Source of the DNA: Carya illinoinensis
Lineage: Eukaryota > Streptophyta > Magnoliopsida > Fagales > Juglandaceae
Length of the DNA: 64,000 nucleotides
Direction of reading: 5' to 3'
Assembly (NCBI RefSeq): GCF_018687715.1
Contig: NC_056764.1
Span: 10,358,501 to 10,422,500, forward strand
Position 1 is the stretch's first letter, and every line of letters starts with the position of its first letter. This document shows, in pieces, positions 24,424 through 37,151 of the stretch. A program made the position numbers and the translations under genes. The notes beneath the pieces are model-generated. The model did no database searches, was not told the origin of the DNA, and saw only the letters and a list, made by a program, of their open reading frames with translations.

Positions 24424-24717
24424 AAAAGAAGATGTTAGTATCTTATTCTACTATAAGTTTATGAACTGCTAATGCATCTCTTTCTGATTTGAGGGTGTAA
24501 ACCTTGCATTTTCACCTCATTTGGTTTTAAGATTTTCTCAAATTAAAAATATTTAAATTGAATGTTATTGAGTTTAGATTAATTCAATTAGACACAATCA
24601 ATCAATGGAATAACTGTGATCAATCTTCGCAATTAAGTGATAATTTACTCACATAATCCATAGTCATTTTTTGGTTTTCTATATACTACGAATTTGAATT
24701 GTGTATATTAGTTAGTG

Positions 24718-24761
<44 letters not shown>

Positions 24762-24797
24762 ATGGGTTTCCGAATTTAGTTTTTCATAATAATTCAC
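24422..24797. other. AT-rich spacer with (AT)n(GT)n
   Basis: No gene is visible. (AT)n followed by (TG)n lies at about 24718-24761. Confidence 0.6.
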
Positions 24798-24808
24798 ATC
24801 ATTTATTT

Positions 24809-25449
24809 TTTTTTTTTTTTTGAAATAGGCTTCATTCCATTCAATAAAATCGAAGTTACAACTGTGACTAATCAATACTGAAAAATTCCAGATTACTAGC
24901 CAAACTACTCAACTGTGAGGGGCTCCCCTACCCATAAATTTCTTTATGGCAGACATTGTCTTAACTTCTATACATTATCTATTGACAACAATCAATAGAA
25001 AATGCGCTCTGTTAAAAAACAGAACTGAAACAACCTCTCTTTCGAAAAAGAGAAGTACTAACACGCTCCACCCTCCCAAGGAGGAGGAGTACAAACACCC
25101 ACCTTCCTCCAACGGAGGAGTGAGACAGCCACCCACCTTCCTCCAAAGGAGGAGTGGGACTCGACTGCTATGGACCTCAAGTCCAATAGCCCATTTCCTA
25201 TTATTTATAAAATAAAAACAAACAAAATGCATAAAAGCAAAATACATGATCCAGTCTAAAACAAAACCATAAGGCCCAGTCTTAACACATGGCCCATTAC
25301 ACCACAAAGCCCACGGACCAAATCTGTTTGCAAAGGGAGCTAGGGTTTCATCATATACTGTGCTGCCGCCGACTCCCTTTCTCAACGGATTCACCAGCGC
25401 ACGGGCACCGGCAGCCGCGAGCGGTTCACTGGAGCTGCACTTCGGCTAA
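24809..25449 (-). mobile_element. Retroposon (LINE-derived or processed) with poly(A) tail
   Basis: A poly(T) run begins at 24809, which is a poly(A) tail on the minus strand. The segment is bounded by an 11-bp direct repeat, ATCATTTATTT, at 24798-24808 and 25450-25460. That is the pattern of target-primed reverse transcription. The 640-bp body has an internal near-repeat (CACCTTCCTCCAA...GGAGGAGTG at about 25100 and 25133). A minus-strand frame (24975-25394) is not recognisable. It could be a SINE-like or truncated LINE sequence, or a processed transcript. Confidence 0.7.
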
Positions 25450-25648
25450 ATCATTTATTTATATAAGTAGTTTATGGTTAAAATCTTATATATAGGAAAA
25501 TTCGTTTTCTATGTTAGAGCAAATGCTTAGGTCAACTCAACCCATTGAAAGAAAATCTATTTGCAAGCTTATTTCTTGACAAATCATTAAAATTGGTCCC
25601 TCGATGATAAAAAGATAATAGTATTTTAACTTGTTTATAATTATGAAG

Positions 25649-26480
25649 TGTTATAAAACACTCAGTTTTATAGTTATAAATCTTTAATGTTATTATGATT
25701 CAAAAAAATCTTTGTTTTACTTTATAAAACCTTTTCTGTTTGCTTGAAATAAAAACTCTCTGTTTAGACCCAAACTAAAATGCAAGAATCACAATAACCT
25801 CATTTTGATATCAACCACAATCATAGAAACAACAGTATACCAAGATATGACCAGATTACCAATATACAACACAATATTGAACAGTATGATACACAGATCA
25901 ACAAGATAATGAACAATTATCAAAGAAATCACAAGAAGCAAATAAACAATAAAGAATATGAAAGCAAGGAAAGAACACACCGATATACGTGGTTTGACCC
26001 TAATGGTCTACATCCACGACAGGAATGGGTCTCAAGGATATTTATTGATGAACAATACTTCACAGAGAAGCCTCAAGACACTTAGAGTTACAAAACCCTC
26101 ACAGAAACTACAAGAAATCGCACATATTTCTTCTCTCTATAAGGAAACCCACGAAACCCTAATATCACCCATCTCTGTTCTCTCTCTCACTCTGCCTCTC
26201 AAAACAGTCACTATGTACAAATGAATGAATCGATTAGGGTTTACAACGTATGGCTTTGAATATATATGTTACAATAGATGCCAACACGTGTAGCAATCCA
26301 GCGACTCGGAACATGATCCTTCAGAAGAAGGCACGGGCTTCCCACGTGATCAAGCAGCTCAGTATTAACAGCTTCAAGGGTCTAGATTGTGCCACTTGCT
26401 CATCATCCATTTAAAACACATAAGAGAACACATTAGTAAATTAAAAAGCAACAGATAAATGTATTGACATGCTTACCACA
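25649..26480 (-). repeat. 3' LTR of the copia element
   Basis: It runs from TGTTATAAAACAC to GCTTACCACA in plus-strand reading and matches 34370-35209 throughout. Confidence 0.88.
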
Positions 26481-26696
26481 AATCTCCACCTTGGCAAAAC
26501 ATATATTTGTCAACTGTTTATGAAATCCTCATTATTGGCTCATTCCTACATTGTCCCCGTAATGAGGACTGACTTTAGACTCCATGCCAACTAAGTGTCT
26601 GAACTTAGATCAAGGGACTAACTTGGTCATCATATCTGAGGGGTTATCCTCAGTTGAGACATTTTTCACACCTACTACCTTAGACTCTATAAAATC

Positions 26697-28387
26697 TGTG
26701 ACGCCCTCAAATCCCCATGCACGGACACGGGAAAATCGAGACGTCTGGATGATGACATTACGGGTCGTCATCCTATCGACGAGTGACAAGTGTGTGTAAA
26801 AGCAACAAATGTATAAAAAGAAATACGCAGCGGATAACGAAAGTCATGACTAAGTACCAGAATTTTTCTTGTTTAATACAAAGCTGTTCAAAACATACAT
26901 AAATAAATATTACAAAACACAAACATAATTTTAAACCAAATATAAATCATAAACTTCAGCACCCCGACGGAGCCGCATCCTCGGGCTCAGCCTCCTCCTC
27001 CTCATCCTCGATCTCTGCACCAAAATCTAAAAATGGTGCCGCAGGTAAGTAAAATCCAAATACCACCAGATAAAAACATATAGAACTCAAACAATATGCA
27101 TGAAATAATGTCAATGCACAAAACCCATAAAATCATATTTTTACCACACACGCCAAAAATCCCATTTGGCCCAAAAGCATAACCTTTCCCAAATATCACG
27201 CCAAAAGTCCCATTTGGCCCAAATCAAACTCAATCCGTTAACCAATTAATCCGTATGCACCATGACCTCCCCTGGGGGTCATCCGCACACCCTGGCTCTA
27301 GTGTCACACCGCAGGTAACGACCACGCATGTGACACCTAAATGAGCGATGCCCAGTTCCGCGCCCCGCACATTCGTAGCCAAGCATCCTCTAGCCCTCGC
27401 CAGCAAAGGGTCACGGAGTCGGTGCGTAGACGCGCCCGGCGCTTTCGTAGCCAAGCATCCTCTAGCCCCCGCTCCCGTCGTCGTCCAGCGACAACTCAGG
27501 GGACGTCACTCAGTTTATTATGCTCTCGAGTGACCAGAGGAGCTCCACCGGGATAATACTCCATCCCGGCTTGGGGTCGTGATACACATGCACCCGAAAA
27601 TTCACTTACGCCAATAAAACAAGATTTTCTCAATTTAATTAAAACGCACGTGCATGCACCATGTAAATGCGATATCAATGCACAAAACAATCAACCATCC
27701 ATAAATCAATAAAACAAGCAACTCCGTCCTCCATCCATCCGACCCCCGAACTCCTCGGACTCAGTCTGGAATCAGCCAACCAACAGATAAATATTTATTG
27801 AATGAGCAAACTATATTTAAATATAAAAGTAGAGTTTGGAAAATACTTACAGCGCTATATGGTATTTTTAGAAAGCTCACAGCGTTGCAAACGGCGGAAG
27901 GAAAGCAACGTAACAGTGAAATTTCACTGTGGCCGTGGGTTGTAAAATACCCACTTTTGAACGGGGACAAACCAAGACTCGGGATTGATAGGGAATGGTC
28001 TAAGGATATTTATGAAGATAGTAGAAGTGGAGTTTGGCCGTGGGTGGCGGCAGAAACGGCGGAGGAAGGGCCGAAATGCCCAAAACGGAAACTAGCTCGT
28101 GGGAGCTGTTCCGGTGACTGTTAGAGGCCGAAAATGGGTGGGTTAGGATGGCAAGGAGTCGGTGATGAAGTGGTGAAGAGGTGGTGGCCGGAAGTGGAGC
28201 GACGGCGGTAGATAGGAGTAAAAATCGCTCGGCTTGAAGGTAGATTTTCGGCTAAACAGCGGCTCCGTTGGTGATGGAATTTTGTGGGGTGGTTCACCGG
28301 AGGGAGGGGAAGATTTTGGTGGGGGTGGTATGCCGCACGGTGGCCTGCGGCGGTGGTTTTGGGAGGTTGAAGCATCCAGCGTGAGGG

Positions 28388-28458
<71 letters not shown>

Positions 28459-28793
28459 GAATGGGGGGGTATCGCGCGGGAGGGGAGGGAAAAGGAAGAA
28501 GAAAAAAAAGAAAAAGAAAAAAGAAAAAAGAAAGAAAAGAGAAAAAAGAGAAAAAGGAAAAAGGGAAAAGAAAAGATGGAGGGAAGAAATGAGGTCCAAT
28601 CCTCATTCCGGAAAACAAAACAGATCCGCCGAAAACGAGATTAAAAACCGTAAAACGACTAAATAAAATAAACACCGCATCAAATAAATAAAAACCAATT
28701 TAAAACGCAATAATTTAAAATAAATCAATCAATATATTAATTAAATTAAAAACAACCCTTCAGTGAAAATATACGTAAAAGCGGGTCATCACA
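26697..28793 (-). mobile_element. Solo LTR, about 2.1 kb, Ty3/gypsy (Tekay/Del-like), inside the copia element
   Basis: In minus-strand reading it starts TGTGATGACCCGC (28793) and ends TTTGAGGGCGTCACA (26697). The flanking pentamers AAATC (26692-26696) and ACATC (28794-28798) match at 4 of 5. It lies at the 3' end of the copia RNase H coding region and contains no genes. The internal near-repeat CACGCCAAAARTCCCATTTGG (about 27147 and 27199) and a (GA)n tract at 28392-28457 are inside. It is homologous to the solo LTR at 38111-42723 (shared CTAAGTACCAGAATTTT and the CCAAAAATYYCATTTG words). Confidence 0.85.
28392..28457. repeat. (GA)n microsatellite in the solo LTR
   Basis: About 33 GA dinucleotides. 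The overlapping frames 28121-28675 and 28234-28644 are low-complexity artefacts. Confidence 0.95.
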
Positions 28794-30297
28794 ACATCCC
28801 TCACAAAGTGAAGTCTAACATCAATATGTTTGAACCTTTCATGAAAAACTTGGTTTTTTGCTAAGTGCAGTGTGCTTTGATTGTCACAATGTACTGTGAT
28901 GTTGCCATTGAAAATGTTTAACTCACTTGCAATACATTTTAACCATATGGTCTCCTTAATGGCTTCAGTCAATGCTATATATTCAGCTTCTGTGGTGGAC
29001 AAGTCCACCACAGATTGTAAGTGTGATTTCAAGCTGATAGCTCCCCCAAAAGCAGTAAATACATATCCAATTAAGGACTTCCTAGTGTCTACACTTCCTG
29101 CAAAGTCAGAGTCTACAAAACCAGTCAATTCACTACCCTTTTCCACTTTACTCCCAAAACTGAGACCCAAATTAGTAGTGCCTATACGGTACCTTAGTAC
29201 TCATTTAATGACCTGCCAATGGGGTTTTCCTGAGTTCTCCATAAATCTACTAACTACACTCACAGCATAGGTCAGATCAGGGTTAGAGCAAACTATTGCA
29301 TACATTATACTTCCCACCATGCTAGCATAAGGAATTTGCTGCAAAAAACTAATATCTGAGTCTGTTTTAGGAGCTTGATCCATAGACAGTTTAAAGTGTT
29401 GACCTAGAGATGTATTAATAGGTTTCACTTGTTCCATACCAAATATATTGAGAATTTTAGAAATGTAATTCTTCTGAGACAGGTATAGCATTCCAGCATT
29501 TCTATCCCTTTCAATTTCCATTCCTAAAATTTTCTTAGCAGGTCTCAGTTCCTTCATTTCAAATTTTGATTTCAGCATGCATTTGACTTTTTCTATTAAT
29601 TCAGTATCTTTACAAGCTACCAACATGTCATCAACATACAATAGGAGATGAACAAATATCCATTTTTCTTCCTTGTAATAAACACAACTATTATAACAGC
29701 TTCTTTTAAAATTGTTGTTAATCATGCGTGTATCAAATCTCTTATACCACTGTCTAGGTGATGTTTGAGACCATATAAAGATTTTTTTAAGAAGATACAC
29801 TTGATTATTTTTAATTTTATTAGTAAAACCTTCAGGAGGCCACATATAAATTTCCTCTTCAAGTTCTCTATGCAGAAAAGCAGTTTTAACATCTAATTGT
29901 TCTAGATGTAAGTTTTCAAAGGTTGTATAAGCTATCAGTAACTTGATTGATCTGTGTTTAACCACAAGGAAAAAGATTTCATTGAAATCAATTTCTTCCC
30001 TTTGGGTAAACCCTTTAGCTACAAGCCTAGCCTTATACCTGGTTCCTTCTACCTCTTGTATGCTTTCCTTTTTCTTATAGATCCACTTGGATCCAACAAG
30101 TTTGGCCCTTTTTGTTTTAGGCAGTACTAAAACTCAGGTCATATTCTTATTAAGAGATTCTATTTCCTCATGCATGGCAAGAATCCATTTAGGGGAATCC
30201 TTGCTAGCAATTGCCTCTTTATAAGTTTTAGGTTCCTAGTAAACAACCTCATTAGCTATTGTTAGGGCAAACATTGTAAGTTCTGCTTGCCCATACC
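28794..30297 (-). pseudogene. copia reverse transcriptase and RNase H region
   Basis: The RT frame (29965-29201) keeps the copia wording: LDVKTAFLHRELEEEIYM, then QTSPRQWYKRFD, then the catalytic YVDD in LLLYVDDMLVACKD, then GMEIERDR. The RNase H frame (29170-28794) keeps the three acidic positions in VDSDFAGSVD, STTEAEYIAL and VHCDNQSTLH, and ends near HIDVRLHFVRDV. A frameshift near 29200 separates the two. Upstream coding (to about 30297) continues in broken frames to the Harbinger insertion. The plus-strand frame 28881-29270 is a shadow. Confidence 0.85.
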
Positions 30298-30300
30298 TTA

Positions 30301-32030
30301 GAGCATTGGCAATGGTCTAGCCATTGCCAAGTTCATAATTTAGCTAAAATGTTAATTTTTAGCTAGAACATAAACTTCTAGATAGTTTAGTCCATATTGG
30401 ACTAGCTATCTTAAAGTCTAAATAATAATAAAATATTATATATTTTAATAATATTTATTTTTTTTAATATTTTACAATTACATTTCACATATTAGTTAAT
30501 AATTTTATTAAATAAATTATTATTTAACTATTTAACTACAAATTATTATTTTTCAACTACTTTTTCCTTCAACCTAATTATTCTTTGTGTGTATGTGTGT
30601 CCCTGTGTGCATGCAAAAATTCCTCATATCTCACCTAGTTTTCTTCCTCTATTTGATCTCAACATTGCAGATGGTCGATTATACCTCTCTGTTTTGAAGA
30701 ATGACCCAGGGTGCACCATGTCTCATTGAGGAACCCCTTTGCCACTTGACAGAAACGGGGAAGGAAACACAAAACCAAACTAATAGGTCTATCAAGCACA
30801 ATGCATTAATCCAAAAATTAATTTTTTATTTTCTTTGGAGGAATGAAAAAACCAAGGTACAGAGGCCAAACAACACATGATTACCTTAAATAACTTCAAG
30901 AAAAACACATATAACTATCGACTTTCCCCAGTGAAGTGGGGTGGAGTACCAGGGGTTCCCTAGATTTCATCATATGCGATTTTGGTGGGTGGGATCGTGT
31001 TTTTGGAGATTACTGCTAAGCTTCACCTTTGTGAGGTTCCATATGATAGATAAACGAAGTATGGTGGAATCAAAGCAAAGAACGAGGTTTGTGAGTAAAA
31101 TTGCCCAGGAATTCTAACAAAACGAATTGCCTTTCGATCCCTCATTCAACCTGAGAACCAACCAGTGGATTTTGCAGTAATTGGGATGGACCCATTGAAT
31201 TACCCAACTCTACCCAAAGCTTCATTCCCCTCTTGCGAACCATAGCATAATTTACTTTTAAGCCAAGCAATGTAAATCATGAGGTATGAATATTCCATAG
31301 TTACTTTTTTTTGCTTCATCATATCTAAAAAAAAACTGAGCGAGAAAGTAGGACGGACTTTCTTCCAAGGAAAAAGTCCAATTCTAAGAAACTGTTTGGT
31401 ATTTTGTTTTTAAGGCTTGAAGTTTGAAACAAAACAACAATCCTAGTACAAGGAAACAAAATGGTAAGAAAAGTACCTTGTAATCTTCTTTTATAGCTGA
31501 AAACTGTCTTCCTCTACGGTTCTAACCATCGTTGATGAATTCTGGAGGTGTAACAAACTCTCGTCAACATCAAAATGAGAGAAGAGAAGAGCCCTCTTAT
31601 TTATATGTTAAATATGTTGGAAAGAAGGGGACGCATTGCAGGCTAGGGAAGAGCGAGGTCTCTAGAATGGGGCTGAAGAAGTAAATACTCTGCGGGTTAA
31701 AGAAGAAATGAGCGAGGAAGAGAAGGGGGAAGCCTAGGTCAAAGAAGGGAAGGGCGTTTCGGGAGAAAGAAAGAAAAAAAAAAGATGAAAGGGAGCATTC
31801 GGGATGAAGACACAGAAAAACTGAGGGAAGAGCGAGCGGCAAGTAGTGAAATATTAAACTAAACTTTGATCGGTTTATAGTCGCTCGCCAGACATAGCGA
31901 GTTCCTAACTTATACTATATTAGATATGTTAAACTTTTTCCATATAGCCAGACCAATGCAAGAAGTTTTTCTTACATTTATTTTTAATTTAGACTTGCAT
32001 TGGGCAATGGCGAGGCCATTGCCAATGCTC
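30301..32030. mobile_element. PIF/Harbinger-like non-autonomous element, 1.73 kb, inside copia pol
   Basis: The 15-bp ends GAGCATTGGCAATGG (30301-30315) and CCATTGCCAATGCTC (32016-32030) are perfect inverted repeats, and the match continues imperfectly to about 30 bp. TTA occurs just outside both ends (30298-30300, 32031-32033), the 3-bp duplication of PIF/Harbinger. Removing the element plus one TTA restores the copia reading frame exactly at the conserved region that precedes RT. I recognise no transposase; the middle (about 30650-31900) has mixed gene-like composition that I could not identify. Confidence 0.85.
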
Positions 32031-32033
32031 TTA

Positions 32034-33482
32034 TAGGTGGTTTAATAACTCTCTTTTGCCTATCTCTAACTAGATTATAGGACTTAGCTACACCTTGATC
32101 CATGTCCCATGTGATTTCTTCAACAGGCTTACTACTTTCCTCAATTTCAGGTTCAGATTGGGCATTATCTTGCTCCACCTCAATCTAAGATCCCTTTGGG
32201 GTTTTATCAATTTCTTGGTCTACCTTTTCTCCTTGTACCAGAGCCATCTATGCCTCATTAAAGGTCACATCCCTGCTTACTATGCAATTATACCTTCTAG
32301 GTCCATCTACCCACAGTTTGTAACCCTTAACTCCTACAGGATACCCTATAAAGATGCACTTAAGTGCCATTGGTTCCAACTTATCAGTTTTTGAATGTGC
32401 ATAGGCAACACACCCAAAAACTCTTAGTCATAGTTGTGAGGTTTTCCAAACTATAACTCATGAGAAGTTTCAAACCCTATGGTTGATGATGGACATTTAT
32501 TTATAAGGTGAACAGCAGTGCTGGCAGCTTCTGCCCAGAATGTTTAGGCAGCCCTGAGTTTGACAACATGCACCTAACCCTCTCTAGGATGGTCCTATTC
32601 ATTCTTTCGGCTAAGCCATTTTGTTGAGAGGCTTCCCTCACTATCTTATGCCTAAGAATTCCCTTTTTTTGACAGTACATGTTAAACTCATTGGAAAGAA
32701 ACTCTAGACCATTGTCAGTCCTTAGGATTTTCAGTTTTCTTCCTACTTGGTTTTCCATTAGAGTCTTCCACTCCTTGAATTTTTCAAATGTGTCACTCTT
32801 TTTTTTAAGGATGTATATCCAGACCTTTCTAGAGTAATCATCCACTAGGGAGAGGAAATAACTTCCTCCACTATGTGAGTTCACTCTTGCAGGTCCCGTT
32901 AGGTTAGAATGAACATAATCTAGGGTTTGTTTTGTGTTGTGAGTTGTTGACTTAAAACTAACCCTCTTTGCCTTTCCATCGATACAATGTTCACAGAAAG
33001 GTAAATTCCCTAGATTTTGGTCACTCAACAGCCCTTGTTTTTGTAATTCTAGAAGAGCCTATTGACTTACATGCCCAAGCCTCCTATGCCATAACACAGC
33101 TCTATTCAACTATATTTTGAGTTGGGGATGCTTCCCCAACTACTGTTTTTTCATGTAGTGTATACAATCCATTTTTAATTATCCATTTCATGATAACTAA
33201 GGAACCTTTGGTAACTCTAAGAAGCCCTGCCTCAAATTTGAAGGTGTAACCTAATGAATCAAGCATACCAAGAGAAATTAGATTTCTCTTTAATTCAGGT
33301 ATAAACATGACCTCTTTCAAAACTTTTTCAATTCCATCATGCAATTTAAGTCTAACTGACCCTATTCCCATGACTTCGCAGGACTTATTTTTTCTTAGAA
33401 TTACATGTCCCCCATTTACATCAGAGAATGTCTCAAACCAATCTCTAATTGGACACATATGAAAAGAGCAACCATAGTCCAT
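32034..33482 (-). pseudogene. copia protease and integrase region
   Basis: The frame from 33482 opens with MDYGCSFHMC, the copia protease neighbourhood, where the usual D-S-G is D-Y-G, a probable loss of activity. It includes the GSVRLKLHDG and LISLGMLDSLGY segments. The integrase frame (33028-32501) has HCIDGKAKRV at the end of the zinc-binding domain, SLVDDYSRKVWIY, RTDNGLEF and the QQNGLAERMNRTI block, so the DDE core is readable. The expected DVHSDLxGP-type segment reads DYVHSNLTGP. A stop-rich gap near 33050-33100 separates the two parts. Further pol coding (32178-32034) leads to the Harbinger insertion at RVIKPPIR. Confidence 0.82.
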
Positions 33483-33485
33483 TAT

Positions 33486-34346
33486 TCACTCTGTTTTTGA
33501 ATCAACCTCACTCACTGTAAGTAACTCAGCACTCTTGTACCCTTCTAAAACCACAGAAGCATCACCTGCCTCTTTAGTCTTATTCCTAGTGTTATTTTTC
33601 ATATCAGGGTAATCTTTCTCAAAGTGCCATTCCTTATGATAGTGGAAACATTTAAACTGTTTCCCTTTTAACTTAGACCTTGACTTCTTGTTTTCATTCT
33701 TACCCTTCTTCTCTCTTTTCTTTGTTCTACCTCTAACAGACAAACCTTCCCCATGATTCTGTTTGGTATCTCCTTTGTTTTGTAGTTCCCTAGTATGGAG
33801 TACAGATTGTATTTCATCTAGTGTCAAAGAATCTCTACCATATATCATGGTTTCTTTAAGGCTTAGGTATGATGAGTCCAAAGAGCTCGTCAAGAGGATG
33901 GCATGATCCTCATCTTCCACCTTAATGTCTATGTTGGCTAGGTCTAGTATAATTTTGTTGAACTCGTCAAGGTGCTGTCCTATTGGAGTCCCAGTTTTTA
34001 TCTTGAAAGTATACAGTTTAGTTTTCTTGTGTAGTCTATTTGCTAGGGATTTTGTCATATATAACTTTTCTAATTTTAGCCATATGCCTGCAGCCGTGTC
34101 CTTACTAGCCACCTCTCTCAGGACTTTATCTCCAAGAGAGAGGATTAGGGCATTATAGGCCTTCTGGAGAATGTCCTTATGGACAATCCCTTTTCCTTCC
34201 TCTTTCGAGGAAGAGCCCTTTAGTTTTTCACCAAGAAGGGCATCCTGTAGTCCATGTTGGACTAGTAGTGCCCTCATTTTTATTCTCCATAAGCTAAAAT
34301 TATTATTCCCAGTAAACTTCTCTATATCAAGCCTCATGGTCCCCAT
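33486..34346 (-). pseudogene. copia gag with a broken zinc knuckle
   Basis: A 286-codon frame starts near the primer-binding site with LDIEKFTGNNNFSLWRIKMR, the Tnt1/Tork-type gag start. It includes AYNALILSLGDKVLREV, IWLKLEKLYMTKSL and TPIGQHLDEFNKI. The nucleocapsid CCHC knuckle near residue 235 reads CFHYHKEWHFEKDYPD: the second Cys, the Gly and the last Cys are replaced, so it probably cannot bind zinc. The frame is otherwise open. Confidence 0.85.
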
Positions 34347-34369
34347 GAACCTAGGTTCTTGATACCAAT

Positions 34370-35209
34370 TGTTATAAAATACTCAAATTTTATAGTTATA
34401 AATCTTTAATGTTATTATGATTTAAAAAAATCTCTGTTTTACTTTATAAAACCTTTTCTGTTTGCTTGAAATAAAAACTCTTTGTTTAGACCCAAACAAA
34501 AATGCAAGAATCACAATAATCTTAGTTTGATATCAACCAAAATCATAGAAACAACAATATACCAAGATATGACCAGATTACCAATATACAGCACGATATT
34601 GAACAGTATGATACACAGATCAACAAGATAATGAACAGTTATCAAAGAAATCACAAGAACCAAATATAAACAATAATGAATATGAAAGCAATTAGGAAAA
34701 AACACACCGATATATGTGGTTCGACCCTAATGGTCTATGTTCACGATAGGGATGGGCCTCATAGATCTTTATTGATGAACAATGCTTCACAGAGAAATCT
34801 CAATACACTTAGAGTTACAAAACCCTTACAGAAACTACAAGAAATTGCACAGATTTCTTCTCTCTACAAGAAAACCCACGAAACTGTAATATCACCTCTC
34901 TCTTTTCTCTCTCTCACTCTGCATCTCAAAATAGCTACTATGTACAAATGAATGAATCGATTAGGGTCTACAACGTATGGTTATGAATATATATATGTTA
35001 CAACAAATGCCAACACGTGTAGCAATCTAGCAGCTCAGCACATGATCCTTCAGAAGAAGGCACGGGCTTCCCACGTGATCAAGTAGCTCAGTATTAACAG
35101 CTTCAAGGGTCCAGATTGTGCCACTTGCTCATCATCCATTCAAAACACATAAGAGAACACATTAGTAAATTAAAAAGCAACAGATAAATGTATTGACATA
35201 CTTACCACA
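34370..35209 (-). repeat. 5' LTR of the copia element
   Basis: It is paired with 25649-26480, next to the primer-binding site and gag, and would hold the promoter of the element. Confidence 0.88.
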
Positions 35210-37151
35210 TAAAGGAACAATGAAAAGTAGTATATTAACTTATTAAAGTTACAACCAATATAACTTATATCATAATACTTATTATCTAAATAGTTCATGT
35301 CAGATTCGACCAATTTGACTTATTTAATTAAATGGGTCATATTCGAGTAATATTGGATCTATAAAGAGACTTTATAAAATTAAAAAAAAAAGTACAAACT
35401 AACGTCAAGTAATGTGATATATAATTTCTTAATTTATATTTTATAATAAAAATAATTTTACAATCTAATGTTCTATGTCAAAATAGGTCAATTTGTAAAT
35501 TTTTTTAATCTCTCTATAGATTAAGCACTTATCTTCAGTTATAACATCAATAAATTGACATGAGTGAAACCTGGCTCACAAATAGGATTCTTCATTTAGG
35601 TCGGGTTTTGTCTCAGTTCAATTCGAAATCCAGTTATCCAGGTTCCGGTTACGAGTTCTACATTACATAATTCAGATCTACACAGTCCAGGTCTAATTAT
35701 AAAAATTTGGGTTTCTGATTGAAAGTCTGGTACCCGAATTTATATATCTTTATAAAACCATAAGTTTGAACTTTTAACCTTCCCCACCCCAATCCCATGT
35801 GTCATATGATACAATTATCCTATCTAGGGTTTTCGCCGTTCTCTCTCTCTCTAGCCCAAACCTTTGAGTCTCTCTACTCAAACCTCTCTGTCTCTCTCTC
35901 ACGCGAAACTAGTCCAAAAACAACCCACACGGCATGTAACATAACCATTCCAATTTATGTTCTCACCGTAAAAACTTCAGATCTTCTTTAGAAAGGCAAT
36001 AGGTGTGGAAATGTTTTAGACTACCCATATAAGTAATGGGTACCTCTTAATTGAAAAGGTTGATCTGGTGAATGGGTGACTTCCATGTAATGGGGATGCT
36101 TGAGATGGCCATTTCGTGAAAGGTAGTAAACGACTTGGACTCTTTCTTTTATTTTTTTATTTTTTTATGGTTTTAGCCTTGGCTGCATGTATACTTTGAC
36201 CCCGTCTAGGCTCATCATTTCTCTTGCTCTTTTGGATCGAGTCTCCATATTCTTCTTGTCCTACCTCTTCCCTTGTTTCTCGTGATTTTGAGAACTTCAC
36301 GAGCCCGCCCTCCTCTTTAAGTAGTGACAAATTATGAATATTTTTTCTTTTTGGGTTCTGTAGCTTTTGACTTGTAATTGTGAATGTTTTTTCTTTTTGG
36401 GTTTTGTAGCTTTTGACTTGTGGAGATCTAGTATACAATTCGTGGAGATCTATAAATTTGGATGCATATTGTGAATGTTGAAGGATGTTGTAGATCTAGA
36501 TGTAGAAGGTATATTTTATAGTTTTCACAAAGGATTTAAGGATATGGTTCTGAGCTTTTCATGGGTCCTTTGTATTAAGGCTGAAAATTTGTTTGATTTA
36601 TGTGTATTGGTTGTCGTGTTACAGATTTCAGAGGGGATTGAAGCGGAAGCCAATGGTCCTAACTAAGAAGCTTGGCAAAGCGGTAATTTTAGGGTCAAAT
36701 GACTCAAATATGTGCTAGCATATGTTTAAGTTCAAATCTGAAGCACTTTTTTAGGGTTATTTTCCTTTTATTACTTTGTTGATTAATTTGGGTCTATTTT
36801 GATGAGAATGTTTGAATGAAAGAATCTTTGAGGAATATTTTTGTGGGTTGGATTTGGATTTATAGAATTTTTAAAAAATATTTTTATAGGTTAGATCTGG
36901 ATTTATAGAATCTTTGGGGAGTATATATATTTTTTATGGAATATGGATCCATGGGTTTGTTTGTTTGCTTTGCAGAGGTGTATAAAGCATGCACCCTCGT
37001 GTCCGTAACATGTATAGCTCTAGATAGTTGTTGACTTGTTGCATACCCATCTCAGGTTTCTTCAAAATTTGAGCTCTTTTGGGCCTTTCTGATAGTTGTT
37101 GTGAATGGGCATTTCATATATTTGTTAGTTTTTGGTGTTTCATCATTGCAG

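Larger units (their letters stand above)
25649..35209 (-). mobile_element. Ty1/copia retrotransposon (Tork/Tnt1-like) with two nested insertions
   Basis: Two LTRs of about 830-840 bp in direct orientation flank gag-pol in the minus-strand order gag, protease, integrase, RT, RNase H, which is the copia order. TGAAG (25644-25648) and TAAAG (35210-35214) flank it, 4 of 5 identical. The primer-binding site complement CCAAT/GATACCA lies next to the right LTR at about 34361-34369, and a polypurine stretch (minus strand GGTGGAGATT) abuts the left LTR at 26481. Removing the solo LTR (26697-28793) and the Harbinger-like element (30301-32030) leaves about 5.7 kb, normal for copia. The two LTRs differ at roughly twenty positions in the first 330 bp. 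Stops and frameshifts make it inactive. Confidence 0.9.

Noticed and set aside
24086..24472. Frames crossing CT/GA tracts at 23.7-24.5 kb
   Set aside because: Low-complexity products of microsatellites.
28121..28675. Long frames with poly(SL) or poly(RE) products
   Set aside because: They are translations of the GA microsatellite at 28392-28457 and flanking A/G-rich sequence in the solo LTR.
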